A stretch of 64,000 bases of DNA from Yersinia canariae (GCF_009831415.1 NZ_CP043727.1:992001-1056000); one strand, 5' to 3'; positions 8,649 through 17,323 are shown, counted from the stretch's first letter. A program made the numbers and translations. Notes: generated from the letters alone by a model not told the origin.

Positions 8649-9479
8649 TCAAGACAGAATGCCAAGCCATGAGCCTACAATTCCGAGGCCAAACAGGGAG
8701 AAGATAAGCCAGATAGGGTTAATTTTGCGTTTGAGTAGGCGCATCATTAACAGAGTCAGCCCTAGCGCCAGCAAACCAGGGCAAAGCTGATCCAGAATGT
8801 TTTGCACGGTCATGGTCACGGTTGTACCGTCGTGGCCGGGTGTTTTCGATATCACCAGTGGCACATTGATACTTGTCCATTTGGTGACCAATACCCCCAT
8901 GATAAACAAGCCCAGGATGGAGGCACCTTCGGTCAGTTTTTGTAGCAAATTCCCGCCAAGGTCTTTGACGATATTGATCCCTTTGACGAAACCGTATTGC
9001 AGGCCGAACCATTTCAATGCCAGGCGCACAGAGTTAAAGGACAGGAAGAATAAAATTGGCCCTAGCACATTGCCGTTCAGTGCCAGCGAAGCCCCCAACG
9101 CAGCTGTTATTGGGCGCAAAGTTCCCCAAATTAGCGGGTCACCGACCCCCGCCAGCGGCCCCATCAGCCCGACTTTCAGACTATTTATTGCCCCTTCATC
9201 AATATCTGCGCCATTGGCGCGCGCTTCTTCCATTGCCGCAGTGACGCCGATCACAGGCCCACAGACTGCCGGGGTCGTGTTAAAGAACACTAAATGGCGT
9301 TTCAGGGCGGCAATTTGGTCTTCTTTCAGCGGATACAAGCGCTTAATTGCTGGCACCATGTCATAGCAAAAGCCCAAACCGTGAATACGTTCATAGTTAA
9401 AAGAGGCCTGTTGTAAGTTACTGCGTAAAAACATTTTAAACAGATCAGACCGGGTTAATCGTTTGTTTAATATGGTCAT
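8649..9479 (-). CDS. sorM: Sorbose PTS enzyme IID component
   Basis: A 276-residue inner-membrane protein of the mannose/sorbose PTS family. The IID hallmarks are SNLQQASFNYERIHGLGFCYDMVPAIKRLYP, the long cytosolic region with FFNTTP, and GLMGPLAGVGDPLIWGTLRPI, followed by several C-terminal membrane segments. With the IIC protein it forms the channel through which sorbose enters and is phosphorylated. It sits 11 bases after sorA. Length matches the family (about 275). Confidence 0.93.
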   Translation of the reverse strand: MTILNKRLTRSDLFKMFLRSNLQQASFNYERIHGLGFCYDMVPAIKRLYPLKEDQIAALKRHLVFFNTTPAVCGPVIGVTAAMEEARANGADIDEGAINSLKVGLMGPLAGVGDPLIWGTLRPITAALGASLALNGNVLGPILFFLSFNSVRLALKWFGLQYGFVKGINIVKDLGGNLLQKLTEGASILGLFIMGVLVTKWTSINVPLVISKTPGHDGTTVTMTVQNILDQLCPGLLALGLTLLMMRLLKRKINPIWLIFSLFGLGIVGSWLGILS

Positions 9480-9490
9480 GTCGGCATCTC

Positions 9491-10288
9491 CTAGTCTTCT
9501 AATTCATCAAGTTTGGCTTGGCTAGCTTGGGCTACAGGCGCTGCCGGTTTCTGATAAAGCGGGTTTAACTGGATATACAGCAAGGCAATAATCAGACCGA
9601 TACCGCCGAATGCGAGCAGACTGAAACCGAGGTAACCTCCGACAATAAAGCCGAGAAAAAAGAATGGCATAAGATATTTTACGCCCATCATGTTAAGTAC
9701 CATGGCGTAACCGACGACGACGATAAATCCGCCAGCAATTTGCAACCCATGGGTCACCACAGTTGGAATTGCGTTAAGCATATGGCTGACGGTATCGGCG
9801 CTGACAAAGATAGAAACGATCAATACCGGAATGGCGACTCTCATGGCCTGAACCAGCAATGCCGACACATGCATAAAATCAATCATGGCAAAATTGGCTT
9901 TTTCCGCCGCTCTGTCTGCTGCGTGTTGGAACGCTACAGTGATTGTGCGGGCAAAAACTGTCAGAACTTGGCCAGCGGCAGCTACTGGCAGGGCAATGGC
10001 GATCCCGGTGGCGATATTCTGGTGACCGACAATAACCAAAATGGTTGAAATAATACTGGCAAGGGCGGAATCAGGAGATTGCGCGGCCCCGACATTCATC
10101 CAACCGAGAGCAATTAATTCCAGCGTACCGCCGAGGATAACGCCGGTAGTCATATCGCCAAGAATCAAGCCGGTAATCGTACAAGCGATTAATGGCCGGT
10201 GAGTTTGGAATTCATCCAGCACGCTGCCGATACCGGCAATACATGAGAAAATAAAGATTAAGATTATTTGTAGTAAACTTATTTCCAT
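9491..10288 (-). CDS. sorA: Sorbose PTS enzyme IIC component
   Basis: A 265-residue polytopic inner-membrane permease of the mannose/sorbose PTS family (MEISLLQIILIFIFSCIAGIGSVLDEFQTHRPLIACTITGLILGD, with GGTLELIALGWMNVGAAQSPD). The start at 10288 is fixed by an AAGGGG ribosome-binding site and by homology; the upstream 27 codons of the open frame are not protein-like and run toward the ERIC-like element. The C-terminal tail is unusually rich in Ala, Pro and Gln. It is separated from sorB by about 276 bases containing that element, whereas all other sor genes are tightly packed. Confidence 0.93.
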   Translation of the reverse strand: MEISLLQIILIFIFSCIAGIGSVLDEFQTHRPLIACTITGLILGDMTTGVILGGTLELIALGWMNVGAAQSPDSALASIISTILVIVGHQNIATGIAIALPVAAAGQVLTVFARTITVAFQHAADRAAEKANFAMIDFMHVSALLVQAMRVAIPVLIVSIFVSADTVSHMLNAIPTVVTHGLQIAGGFIVVVGYAMVLNMMGVKYLMPFFFLGFIVGGYLGFSLLAFGGIGLIIALLYIQLNPLYQKPAAPVAQASQAKLDELED

Positions 10289-10319
10289 GGTGGACCCCTT
10301 TGGACAATACAACTCACTC

Positions 10320-10466
10320 ATATACCCGTTATATTGCAAACTGCATGTGCGTTGGCTGCTTTTGCTCACCTTACGGGCCAGCGTAAGCGCTGCTCAAAAT
10401 GGTTTTTAACCCATTTTTCACTCAGTTGCCGCCTTCCTGCAATTTGCATTATTTGGGGTGTGGTCG
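10320..10466. repeat. ERIC-like palindromic repeat inside the sor operon
   Basis: The left end reads TATACCCGTTATATTGCAAA, then CTGCATGTGCGTTGGCTGC and a CTCACC block. The right end has TTGCCGCCTTCCTGC and AATTTGCATTATTTGGGGTG. These match both ends and the inner blocks of the enterobacterial repetitive intergenic consensus, with a diverged centre. The ends are imperfect inverted repeats, so the whole can fold as one long stem. It sits between sorB and sorA and would be transcribed with them. Confidence 0.75.
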
Positions 10467-10564
10467 TAGAGCATAATTAAATAGCTGTATTGCCCAGATT
10501 AAGTAATCGGATTTAAATGTTTAATAAAACATGAGTTATTATTTATCTTTCAATTGAGATGTTG

Positions 10565-11056
10565 TTATTTAGACTCCAGCTCGCGTAATTTTTTAATCAC
10601 ATCCACATTAGGGTCAGATGTGACCACTCGTAAATCTAAATGAACGCCACGCTCCGCTAATGCATAAAAAGCGTTAATATCATTTTGATCAACAGATACC
10701 GCTTTGGTTAATTGTGTTTTCCCTTGTTTAAATGCCATGCCGCCAATATTAATTACGCCAATTTTTACCCCCTGATCCACCAGTCGTAAAACATCAGTTG
10801 GATTGGTGAATAAATAAAAAACAGTATCATTAACATAATTTGGGTTGTGATAAACAGCTACTGCTTTTTCAATATTGACGACATTAACTTTGATTCCCGG
10901 AGGGGCCGCCTGTTTTAGTAGTGTTCTCCGGATCTCATCGTTATAAACTTCATCGCTACAAATAATAATACGCTCGGCTTTGGCTTCTTTAGCCCAAACC
11001 GTGGTGACCTGACCATGAATCAGCCGGTCGTCAATTCTTGCCAGATTGATTTTCAT
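10565..11056 (-). CDS. sorB: Sorbose PTS enzyme IIB component
   Basis: A 163-residue cytoplasmic phosphocarrier of the mannose/sorbose PTS. The phosphorylated histidine is His14 in RIDDRLIHGQVTTVW. The following alpha/beta core (IIICSDEVYNDEIRRTLLKQAAPPGIKV) is typical, and length matches the family. Phosphate passes from SorF to SorB and then to the sugar in the membrane complex. Its start overlaps the sorF stop by 4 bases. Confidence 0.93.
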   Translation of the reverse strand: MKINLARIDDRLIHGQVTTVWAKEAKAERIIICSDEVYNDEIRRTLLKQAAPPGIKVNVVNIEKAVAVYHNPNYVNDTVFYLFTNPTDVLRLVDQGVKIGVINIGGMAFKQGKTQLTKAVSVDQNDINAFYALAERGVHLDLRVVTSDPNVDVIKKLRELESK

Positions 11057-11475
11057 ATAAAGTCGGCCTCTTCTTCTTCGCTATTTTGTTGGTGACGGAA
11101 TGACTGCACACACTGCGTACCGATATCGAGTAAATATTCAGTCAGTTCTTTTGCCGCCATTCCTTGCTGGTTATCAGCAATTTCCAGTGCTAAAGGTAGC
11201 GATAATCCACTAACAACATGAATACGATTATCACTGAATGCCAGACGTGCTGCCGCGTTATAAGGGCTACCACCTTGTAAGTCCACCGCAATCAGCCAGG
11301 CGTCATTTTGATTATTTGCCATAACATCCTGCATTTTTTTCACTAAGTCTTCGGCGTTTTCACCACGGTTAAACAGCAGTGGAGTAATATTTTGTGTCTC
11401 GCCATACACCATATTGACGGAATTGAGCATCGAAACGGCTAAATCGCCGTGAGCACAAAAAATGACATTAACCAT
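11053..11475 (-). CDS. sorF: Sorbose PTS enzyme IIA component
   Basis: A 140-residue cytoplasmic IIA domain of the mannose family. The phosphoacceptor is His9 in VIFCAHGDLAVSML, followed by the conserved DLQGGSPYNAA turn. It takes phosphate from HPr and passes it to SorB. It is separate from IIB, as in Klebsiella sor, not fused as in E. coli ManX. The C-terminus is acidic (EEEEADF). It is coupled to sorB by an ATGA-type overlap and lies 11 bases after sorD. Confidence 0.92.
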   Translation of the reverse strand: MVNVIFCAHGDLAVSMLNSVNMVYGETQNITPLLFNRGENAEDLVKKMQDVMANNQNDAWLIAVDLQGGSPYNAAARLAFSDNRIHVVSGLSLPLALEIADNQQGMAAKELTEYLLDIGTQCVQSFRHQQNSEEEEADFI

Positions 11476-11486
11476 TATGCCTCCTG

Positions 11487-12293
11487 TTAGCCGCGAGTTT
11501 TGCCGCCAGCAATGTTATAGGTCACTCCAGTGATATAGCTGGCGTGTTCGGATAATAGGTAAGTCACGAAATCAGCAATTTCGGATAGTTTCCCTGCCCG
11601 GACAATTGGAATAGCATTCTTGGTATAACCGTCTCGCAATTGCTCTACCGTGATATTGCGGGTGTAGGCCAGTGCTTCTTCGTAATCGAGAGTTCGCAGC
11701 CCGGTTTTTTCTAGAATACCGGGCGCGACGCCCACGACACGGATACCGTATTTCCCAAGTTCTTTAGCCCATGAACGAGTAAAGCTATATAGCGCGGCTT
11801 TGGTCGCAGCATAACAACTTTGGCCTTCTGAACCTTCTAATCCACTTTCTGAAGAGAGGTTAATAATGACGCCGCTTTTGTTCTGCACCATATTGCGCGC
11901 CACCGCCTGTGACATCAAATACACGCCTTTCTGATTCACATTGACCATTTTTTCAAACTCATTATCTTTCAGTTCATATTGGCTATGACTTTGCTTAGGA
12001 TCGACCAGCAGACGCGGAAGATTAATCCCTGCATTATTAACCAGTGCGTCAATATGCCCATGTTGAGTCAGAATATTATCTATTGCTGTTTGCACGCTAT
12101 TACGGTCAGAAATATCGAGCTGAATAAAATTCAACTGAGGATTATTTTTAATCTCACCCTCAAGCGGATTAACATCGGCTAATTGTACTTTGGCCCCCGC
12201 AGCCAATAATTCTTCTACAATTGCGTAACCAATCCCTGATGCACCACCGGTGACAATAACGACTTTATCTTTTAAATTTAGCCAATCGCTCAT
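11487..12293 (-). CDS. sorD: D-glucitol (sorbitol)-6-phosphate 2-dehydrogenase
   Basis: A 268-residue short-chain dehydrogenase that oxidises D-glucitol 6-phosphate to fructose 6-phosphate with NAD. The cofactor motif is TGGASGIG, the structural motif is NNAG, the catalytic Ser precedes the YAATK active-site pair (CYAATKAALYSF), and the GG-containing C-terminus is normal. The start at 12293 has AGGAAA upstream; the longer frame adds 14 residues without family support. It works in series with SorE, which supplies its substrate. Confidence 0.92.
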   Translation of the reverse strand: MSDWLNLKDKVVIVTGGASGIGYAIVEELLAAGAKVQLADVNPLEGEIKNNPQLNFIQLDISDRNSVQTAIDNILTQHGHIDALVNNAGINLPRLLVDPKQSHSQYELKDNEFEKMVNVNQKGVYLMSQAVARNMVQNKSGVIINLSSESGLEGSEGQSCYAATKAALYSFTRSWAKELGKYGIRVVGVAPGILEKTGLRTLDYEEALAYTRNITVEQLRDGYTKNAIPIVRAGKLSEIADFVTYLLSEHASYITGVTYNIAGGKTRG

Positions 12294-12413
12294 AATATTT
12301 TCCTGTCTATCTAATTTTGGGTAATACTCGGCCACACACTTAAAAGTGCGGTTTATTAAGTTGTTGTTGAATTCTAAGGGGGTGCTGATCCCCTTAATAT
12401 ATTAATGAACAAA

Positions 12414-13373
12414 TTACTCCGTTAGTTTTAATATCTCCTCGGCGGTTTCTTTCGTAGTCACCAAGCTATTAATATACTTTCCTTTAATAGCGCCGATGAT
12501 CCCGCTGATTTTTTCGTGGGAGTGTGCAATCCCAATGGAATAACGGGCTTTCTTAATTTTGTCTAACTGAATGGTAATTGTTTTATCCGAAATATAAGTT
12601 TCAACCTGATTACCTTGTGAGTCATAAAAGCGTGAGCAGATATCACCCGCCACTTGTCGGTCATTAAAGTGGTCAATAACATCGCTACCGTAAAAGGCGC
12701 GCCAGGTAGAATTACCAGAAATATTGGGTGAGCCAATGCCGAATATAGCGATATCCAGCCGCTGCCAATAATCTGCAATAGCCTGATAATGCTGAGATTG
12801 AACAATACCATCGCGGATCACACTTTCTTCCAGAATTGCCGGGAAGTCGATCAGTAATGATTCGCCTTTTAATTTCATAGCTGCACTGTAGACCAGCGTA
12901 TTCACATGAAAGCGGCTTTCCAATTTACCTGAAGGGCCACCGACCATCGGAATACAGGTTAATTGGCGTGACACCGGCGAAGTATCCATTTGTTCAACCA
13001 ATGTGGCAATCGCACTGCCCCAAGAGAAGCCCAGAATATCGCCATTTTCAATAATTCTATTCAACAATGCGCCGCATTGTTTGGCCATCAGTATCAATTG
13101 CTGTTCCGGCGATGAGTCCTGCTCGGCAGAGACGACAATTGCCTCTCGTAATTTAAAACGCGACTTTAACTGCTGTTCCAATAACAAATTCTCGTTATAG
13201 TTATAGTTGATTGAAATAGTCACGATGCCTTGTTCACGTACTTTTTTAAGCATCCGGCTGATACTGGTGCGGTAAATTCCCAGCGCTCGCGCTATCTCAG
13301 CTTGTGTGAAATTTTGCTCGTAATACATTTGTGCAATTTTCACCATCAGGCGCAGATCATCGCTCTTTTCCAT
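12414..13373 (-). CDS. sorC: SorC family regulator of the L-sorbose operon
   Basis: A 319-residue regulator with an N-terminal helix-turn-helix (QNFTQAEIARALGIYRTSISRMLKKVREQG) and a C-terminal sugar-phosphate-isomerase-like effector domain containing DILGFSWGSAIATLVEQ and CIPMVGGPSGKLESRFHVN. In Klebsiella, SorC both represses and activates the operon depending on sorbose. The start at 13373 is preceded by AGAGG. It is the first gene of the operon, 120 bases upstream of sorD. Three TGCACA/TGTGCA-type palindromes lie just upstream and are likely its operators. Confidence 0.93.
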   Translation of the reverse strand: MEKSDDLRLMVKIAQMYYEQNFTQAEIARALGIYRTSISRMLKKVREQGIVTISINYNYNENLLLEQQLKSRFKLREAIVVSAEQDSSPEQQLILMAKQCGALLNRIIENGDILGFSWGSAIATLVEQMDTSPVSRQLTCIPMVGGPSGKLESRFHVNTLVYSAAMKLKGESLLIDFPAILEESVIRDGIVQSQHYQAIADYWQRLDIAIFGIGSPNISGNSTWRAFYGSDVIDHFNDRQVAGDICSRFYDSQGNQVETYISDKTITIQLDKIKKARYSIGIAHSHEKISGIIGAIKGKYINSLVTTKETAEEILKLTE

Positions 13374-13382
13374 TTCAGCCTC

Positions 13383-13398
13383 TTGCACATTTGTGCAA
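13383..13398. promoter_or_regulatory. Candidate SorC operator 1
   Basis: Perfect palindrome TTGCACA-TT-TGTGCAA, 10 bases upstream of the sorC start codon, so it would lie in the leader or at the promoter. It shares its core with two more sites upstream. Confidence 0.65.
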
Positions 13399-13528
13399 AT
13401 GTCATTAAGTTATCTATGACTTGATATAATCATTTTCTATTTTTTAAGTCAAAAGCACAAAATAACGAACCCCATCAAAACTGCACAATAATTCACTAAT
13501 ACATGCACTGGAATTAATTTCAGATATC

Positions 13529-13540
13529 GCACAAGTGTGC
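13529..13540. promoter_or_regulatory. Candidate SorC operator 2
   Basis: GCACA-AG-TGTGC, a 12-base perfect core of the same palindrome, centred about 144 bases from operator 1. An isolated half-site CTGCACAA lies near 13481. Confidence 0.6.
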
Positions 13541-13664
13541 AGAAATCTTTAATGGATTGATTTATATTAAATAAATGGGAAAGTGGTTTTTGTGTTTATC
13601 TACTTTATTCTGAACAAATTTTGGATTTTGATCACATTTTTATTTTGCGTGATATGGTGGGTTT

Positions 13665-13678
13665 TGCACATATGTGCA
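13665..13678. promoter_or_regulatory. Candidate SorC operator 3
   Basis: TGCACA-TA-TGTGCA, a 14-base perfect palindrome, centred about 137 bases beyond operator 2. The near-even spacing of the three sites would suit DNA looping by a tetrameric SorC-type protein (inference). Apart from these sites, 13374-13664 is AT-rich promoter region. Confidence 0.65.
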
Positions 13679-13696
13679 GATTAAGTGTGTTGCTGA

Positions 13697-13727
13697 ACAA
13701 CTCTCGGCATAATAAACCGAGAGTTGT
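13697..13727 (-). terminator. Hairpin at the end of the amide operon
   Basis: ACAACTCTCGG (13697-13707) and CCGAGAGTTGT (13717-13727) form an 11-base perfect stem with a 9-base loop, 12 bases beyond the nitrilase stop. No U tract follows on the minus strand, so it may act as a 3' stabilising or Rho-linked structure more than as a strict intrinsic terminator. Confidence 0.55.
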
Positions 13728-13739
13728 CACGGGAAGGGC

Positions 13740-15473
13740 TTAATTCAGGAGCGGTTTATAGTGATGGGGTTGGCGCATGGCGACCAAATCTTTACGGCGC
13801 ACCACATTAGTTGGATAAGCACTGCCCTCAAGAGATCGCGTATCCATGACTTGCGTGACCGCTAGCGGCTCTTGCCAAAGTAACCGTTCAACGCGAGGGA
13901 ATGTGAACGTTTCTGGCCCGAATATTCCGCTATATCCCCCTTGTCCAGTGGTGTTATCAATAGCATTCGAAAAGGCCAAATAAAGATTGTTTTCCCCGGC
14001 ACGGGTTCGGAACAAATGCCAGTGTAGCGGGTCGGCCCCTGTGGGGATGGGGTAATTTTGCACGACGGCGCTACCCGCATGCGCGGCGGTGAAACCGGTC
14101 GAAATTGCTGCGGAACAGGCAATAATATCGCATCCCATTAGGGCCAGAATACGTGCTGATTCGGGTAGCAGCGCATCATTGCCCAACAGTAATCCGACTC
14201 TGCCGAGGGCGGTATCAAATACGCGCCAGTGTTCTCCGGCGCTGGCCCATTGTTGACGTGCATGAGAAAGATGTATTTGCCGGTAGCAGCCAATCATTCC
14301 CTCTGGCCCAAACAGAATCTGGGTGTTATAGCATTTGTCCTGCTGTTTTTCGGCCATTCCCACTACCAGATATACGCGCAATTTTATAGACAAGCGGGCT
14401 AACGCCTGCACTGCTGGACTTTCCTGGGTTTGAGCATGGGCTGCACCAGAGTGCTCACCGGTCAGGGCTAATTCTGGGAAGACAATCAGCTCGCTACCTT
14501 GTTGTGAAACGGCTTCTTCTGTCATGGCGGTAATGGTCGCCAGATTGTCTGCTACCTGTTCAGTTGGTGAGAATTGCGCCACTGTGATGCGGCTCTGTTT
14601 GCCCGGCGGCAAAGGCTGCTGCCCGTAAAGCCCAAAGAAATCTTGTGGGTTCCACAAAAAACTGTCACTTAAAAGCGTGTGATAATGGTCTGGGCGGCGC
14701 TGCTCGAATACCAACTCGCCCAACACTTGGCGCTGACGGCTGCGGTTGATGTCAATCTCGGCGTAGGCAATCCCATCGCCGCTATCCACCACGGCAGCAA
14801 TATTGCCATCGGGTTCAATGATACAACTGCCACCGCTAAATTGAACTCCGCGCTCTAATCCCCAGCGGTTACTTTCCAGCAGATAACAACCATTCTCCAT
14901 TGCCCGGCTCATCCAGTAAGGGGCGGGAGTGCGCTCTGCCAGCCAGTTGCTGATATGGCAAATGACATCAACACCGTCCAGAGCGAGCAAACGTGCGGTT
15001 TCGGGAAAATGAATATCCATACAGACCAGCATGCCAATTCGCCCCAGAGGCGTTTCAAAAACTTGGTGCCCGACATCGCCAGCGGCCGCCCATTTGGGTT
15101 CTGAAATATAGGGGTGACTTTTACGATGACAGCCAATAACACCTTGTGGCCCGATGAGGACCGCACTGTTGTAATACAGCTCTGTTTGCGGGTCCACTTC
15201 TGGCATGCCTAAAACGATATGGCATTGATAACGCTCAGCTAACTCAGTAAAACGAGCAGTGCTATCACCGGGGACGGTTTCCACCATGGGGGCAATCTCT
15301 TGCCTATCAAACCAGCAGTAGCCCGTCGTCGCCATTTCTGGCGTGGTAATCAGGCGAGCACCTTTCTGTGCCGCCTGTTCAACTAATGTCAGTAATTGAC
15401 GCAAATTTGCTTCTTTGGCAAACATGAGGGGTTCAAACTGAATGGCGGCTGCCAGGAAAGGGGTTATTGACAT
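13740..15473 (-). CDS. Tandem-domain nitrilase-superfamily hydrolase, second domain degenerate
   Basis: A 577-residue cytoplasmic protein made of two carbon-nitrogen hydrolase domains in tandem. Domain 1 (about 1-270) has the full triad: Glu46 in TTPEMATTGYCW, Lys118 in CHRKSHPY and Cys151 in LVCMDIHFPE. Domain 2 (about 293-577) keeps Glu334 in VFPELALTGE, but the aligned Lys is Gln399 (CYRQIHLS) and the aligned Cys is Gly431 (LLGNDALLPE), so it should be inactive. The start at 15473 has GAGGA upstream. It is the last gene of the amide operon, suggesting an amidase or nitrilase acting with FmdA. The normal family length is one domain of about 280 residues. Confidence 0.85.
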   Translation of the reverse strand: MSITPFLAAAIQFEPLMFAKEANLRQLLTLVEQAAQKGARLITTPEMATTGYCWFDRQEIAPMVETVPGDSTARFTELAERYQCHIVLGMPEVDPQTELYYNSAVLIGPQGVIGCHRKSHPYISEPKWAAAGDVGHQVFETPLGRIGMLVCMDIHFPETARLLALDGVDVICHISNWLAERTPAPYWMSRAMENGCYLLESNRWGLERGVQFSGGSCIIEPDGNIAAVVDSGDGIAYAEIDINRSRQRQVLGELVFEQRRPDHYHTLLSDSFLWNPQDFFGLYGQQPLPPGKQSRITVAQFSPTEQVADNLATITAMTEEAVSQQGSELIVFPELALTGEHSGAAHAQTQESPAVQALARLSIKLRVYLVVGMAEKQQDKCYNTQILFGPEGMIGCYRQIHLSHARQQWASAGEHWRVFDTALGRVGLLLGNDALLPESARILALMGCDIIACSAAISTGFTAAHAGSAVVQNYPIPTGADPLHWHLFRTRAGENNLYLAFSNAIDNTTGQGGYSGIFGPETFTFPRVERLLWQEPLAVTQVMDTRSLEGSAYPTNVVRRKDLVAMRQPHHYKPLLN

Positions 15474-15528
15474 GATTATCCTCATAAATAATGAATGCTG
15501 TGTTTGAAAAATACCGGGCAATTCACAC

Positions 15529-16167
15529 TCAATTCTTTCGGCTGTTGGCCGTGCCGGGTGTTGTCCAAGAGAAAATATCATTGGCCTGAATCAGTGCGCA
15601 TGAGATCTCTTCGACGGTAATGCGCTTGTCCATGGCCTGGTGGCGCAGGATTTCGTAGGCTTGTTCTTCACCAATACTGTGCATCCGCATCAGGATGGCT
15701 TTGGCTTCACTGACCTGGCGGACGCCCAGTACTTTTTTCTCTAGCCGTTCGATGCGGTCACTCATTTGCCGTTGCTGTTGGGCGTGGTGCAAAGCAAACA
15801 CCATGGCCGACAATAATCCTGAGGCCCGAATGGGCGTAGTTATCGTGGTGCCCGCGCCCATGTTGAGTGCTTGATCAATAAATGTTGGGTTCTCATAAGT
15901 GATAACCGCTATCAGGGCGTGTTTGTTCGGATTGAGCCACGACACGTCTGGCTCCGGGTTATCTGACTGTAATGCATAGAAAATCAGGTCGGTATCGGCG
16001 GGCAGTTGCTCGGGGATGGGCCAGAAGGCTTGCACCTTAAACCCCATCCGACGCAAATGATTGGTGAGTGTTTCGCCGTCTTCGTCATCGGGGTGTAATA
16101 CCACGCAACGCACCCCACGGCTGAGTAATAAGGCTGTCGCACTGATTCTGCTGTCGCTAGGTCGCAT
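15529..16167 (-). CDS. amiR: AmiR-like ANTAR-domain antiterminator
   Basis: A 212-residue cytoplasmic protein with an N-terminal receiver-like domain (VRCVVLHPDDEDGETLTNHLRRMGF, no clear phospho-acceptor arrangement), a coiled-coil linker (about 125-150, HHAQQQRQMSDRIERLEKK) and a C-terminal three-helix ANTAR domain (VSEAKAILMRMHSIGEEQAYEILRHQAMDKRITVEEISCAL). ANTAR proteins bind leader RNA and prevent termination; Pseudomonas AmiR is the model and is held inactive by AmiC. Its start overlaps the amiC stop by 11 bases, as expected for a coupled AmiC-AmiR pair. The leader terminator at 23211 is the likely target. Confidence 0.88.
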   Translation of the reverse strand: MRPSDSRISATALLLSRGVRCVVLHPDDEDGETLTNHLRRMGFKVQAFWPIPEQLPADTDLIFYALQSDNPEPDVSWLNPNKHALIAVITYENPTFIDQALNMGAGTTITTPIRASGLLSAMVFALHHAQQQRQMSDRIERLEKKVLGVRQVSEAKAILMRMHSIGEEQAYEILRHQAMDKRITVEEISCALIQANDIFSWTTPGTANSRKN

Positions 16168-17323
16168 GCGGATACCCCACTGTCGTGAGCTTCGTCACCC
16201 AATCGCCCTGAATCTGGTTCGTCATATAGGGGTCGGGTTCGACGATACGGCGAGATTCTTGCACGATGGTAAATTGCCCACTTTCATTCGCCATGCCAAT
16301 GCGGGGATATAACCCGGTATGTTGATTCAGCGGATCAATACGAATGCGACCTTGTGGGGCATCAAATTGGCTCCCGCGCAGTGCAGCAGAAAGCGGATAA
16401 ATATGGTCGCTGTCACACTCGACCATGGCTTTGGCAAATAGATGCACTTGACTGTAAGTGGCTTCCCAATTCATGTCCGTGGTGAGTTCTGGCCCGAATT
16501 GTTGATGGAATTGTTTGAGTGCCGCTTGATTAGCTTTAGTGCAAATGCTTTGGAAATAGGGGGCTGAGCTGAAATGGCCTCGTGCTACTTCCGCCCCCAT
16601 AATGGCAATCTCAGTTTCTGATGTATTCAGGCTACCAATGGGCATGCGGGCAGGGTCGAGGCCCGCCGCCTGATAAGCTTGATACAAGAAGGGAACCGTC
16701 TGCCCGACCACTGTGCTGAAGATGAAATCTGGCTGCTTTTTGGTTATCTCCTCGATGATGGGCAGAAAAGCTTCATACGGGGCATTCAGATCAAGATAGC
16801 GCTCGCCAATCACCGCGCCATCATGGCGTTGCAGAATTAACTCCTGCATATTGCGATTACATTCGTAGGGGTAAATATAGCGCGAGCCAATCAAATAAAC
16901 CCGCGCGCCAAACTGCCCCGTGAGGTAATCCGCCAATTGGACACAATTTTGGTTGGGTGCGGCCCCGCCATAGAAAATATTCTCTGAAAACTCAAATCCT
17001 TCATACAGTTGTGAGTAGAACAGCAACCGACGATATTTCTCTACCACCGGTGACATGGCTTTGCGGCTACTGGAGGTGTAACCGCCAAAGATCACATTCA
17101 CTTCATGCTCGACGATTAATTGCTCGGCGAGGGCACGGAACTGCGCATCGTCAGATTGTGGGTCAAAATGAATTGCTTTTAGTGGCCTGCCATTGATGCC
17201 GCCATTTTGGTTAATTTCGGCAATAGCCTGTGTCGCTCCGCGCCATTGCGACAGTTCTTGGGCCGCTGTGACACCACTGAAGGAGTACAGTAAGCCAATA
17301 TTGACCGGTGTATCTGAGCCCAT
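16157..17323 (-). CDS. amiC: AmiC-like amide sensor
   Basis: A 388-residue periplasmic-binding-protein fold with no signal peptide, hence cytoplasmic like AmiC (starts MGSDTPVNIGLLYSFSGVTAAQE). Conserved core stretches are VNVIFGGYTSSSRKAMSPVVEKY, FYGGAAPNQN, IGSRYIYPYECNR and MNWEATYSQVHLFAKA. AmiC binds short amides and releases AmiR. The ATG at 17323 is chosen because AGG lies 5 bases upstream; a GTG two codons earlier abuts that site. It resembles the transporter's own binding protein at 21903, which does carry a signal peptide, suggesting the sensor was recruited from the transport component. Confidence 0.88.
   Translation of the reverse strand: MGSDTPVNIGLLYSFSGVTAAQELSQWRGATQAIAEINQNGGINGRPLKAIHFDPQSDDAQFRALAEQLIVEHEVNVIFGGYTSSSRKAMSPVVEKYRRLLFYSQLYEGFEFSENIFYGGAAPNQNCVQLADYLTGQFGARVYLIGSRYIYPYECNRNMQELILQRHDGAVIGERYLDLNAPYEAFLPIIEEITKKQPDFIFSTVVGQTVPFLYQAYQAAGLDPARMPIGSLNTSETEIAIMGAEVARGHFSSAPYFQSICTKANQAALKQFHQQFGPELTTDMNWEATYSQVHLFAKAMVECDSDHIYPLSAALRGSQFDAPQGRIRIDPLNQHTGLYPRIGMANESGQFTIVQESRRIVEPDPYMTNQIQGDWVTKLTTVGYPHAT

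Noticed and set aside
8797..9366. 189-codon plus-strand open frame
   Set aside because: Antisense to sorM, with composition dictated by that gene and no family resemblance.
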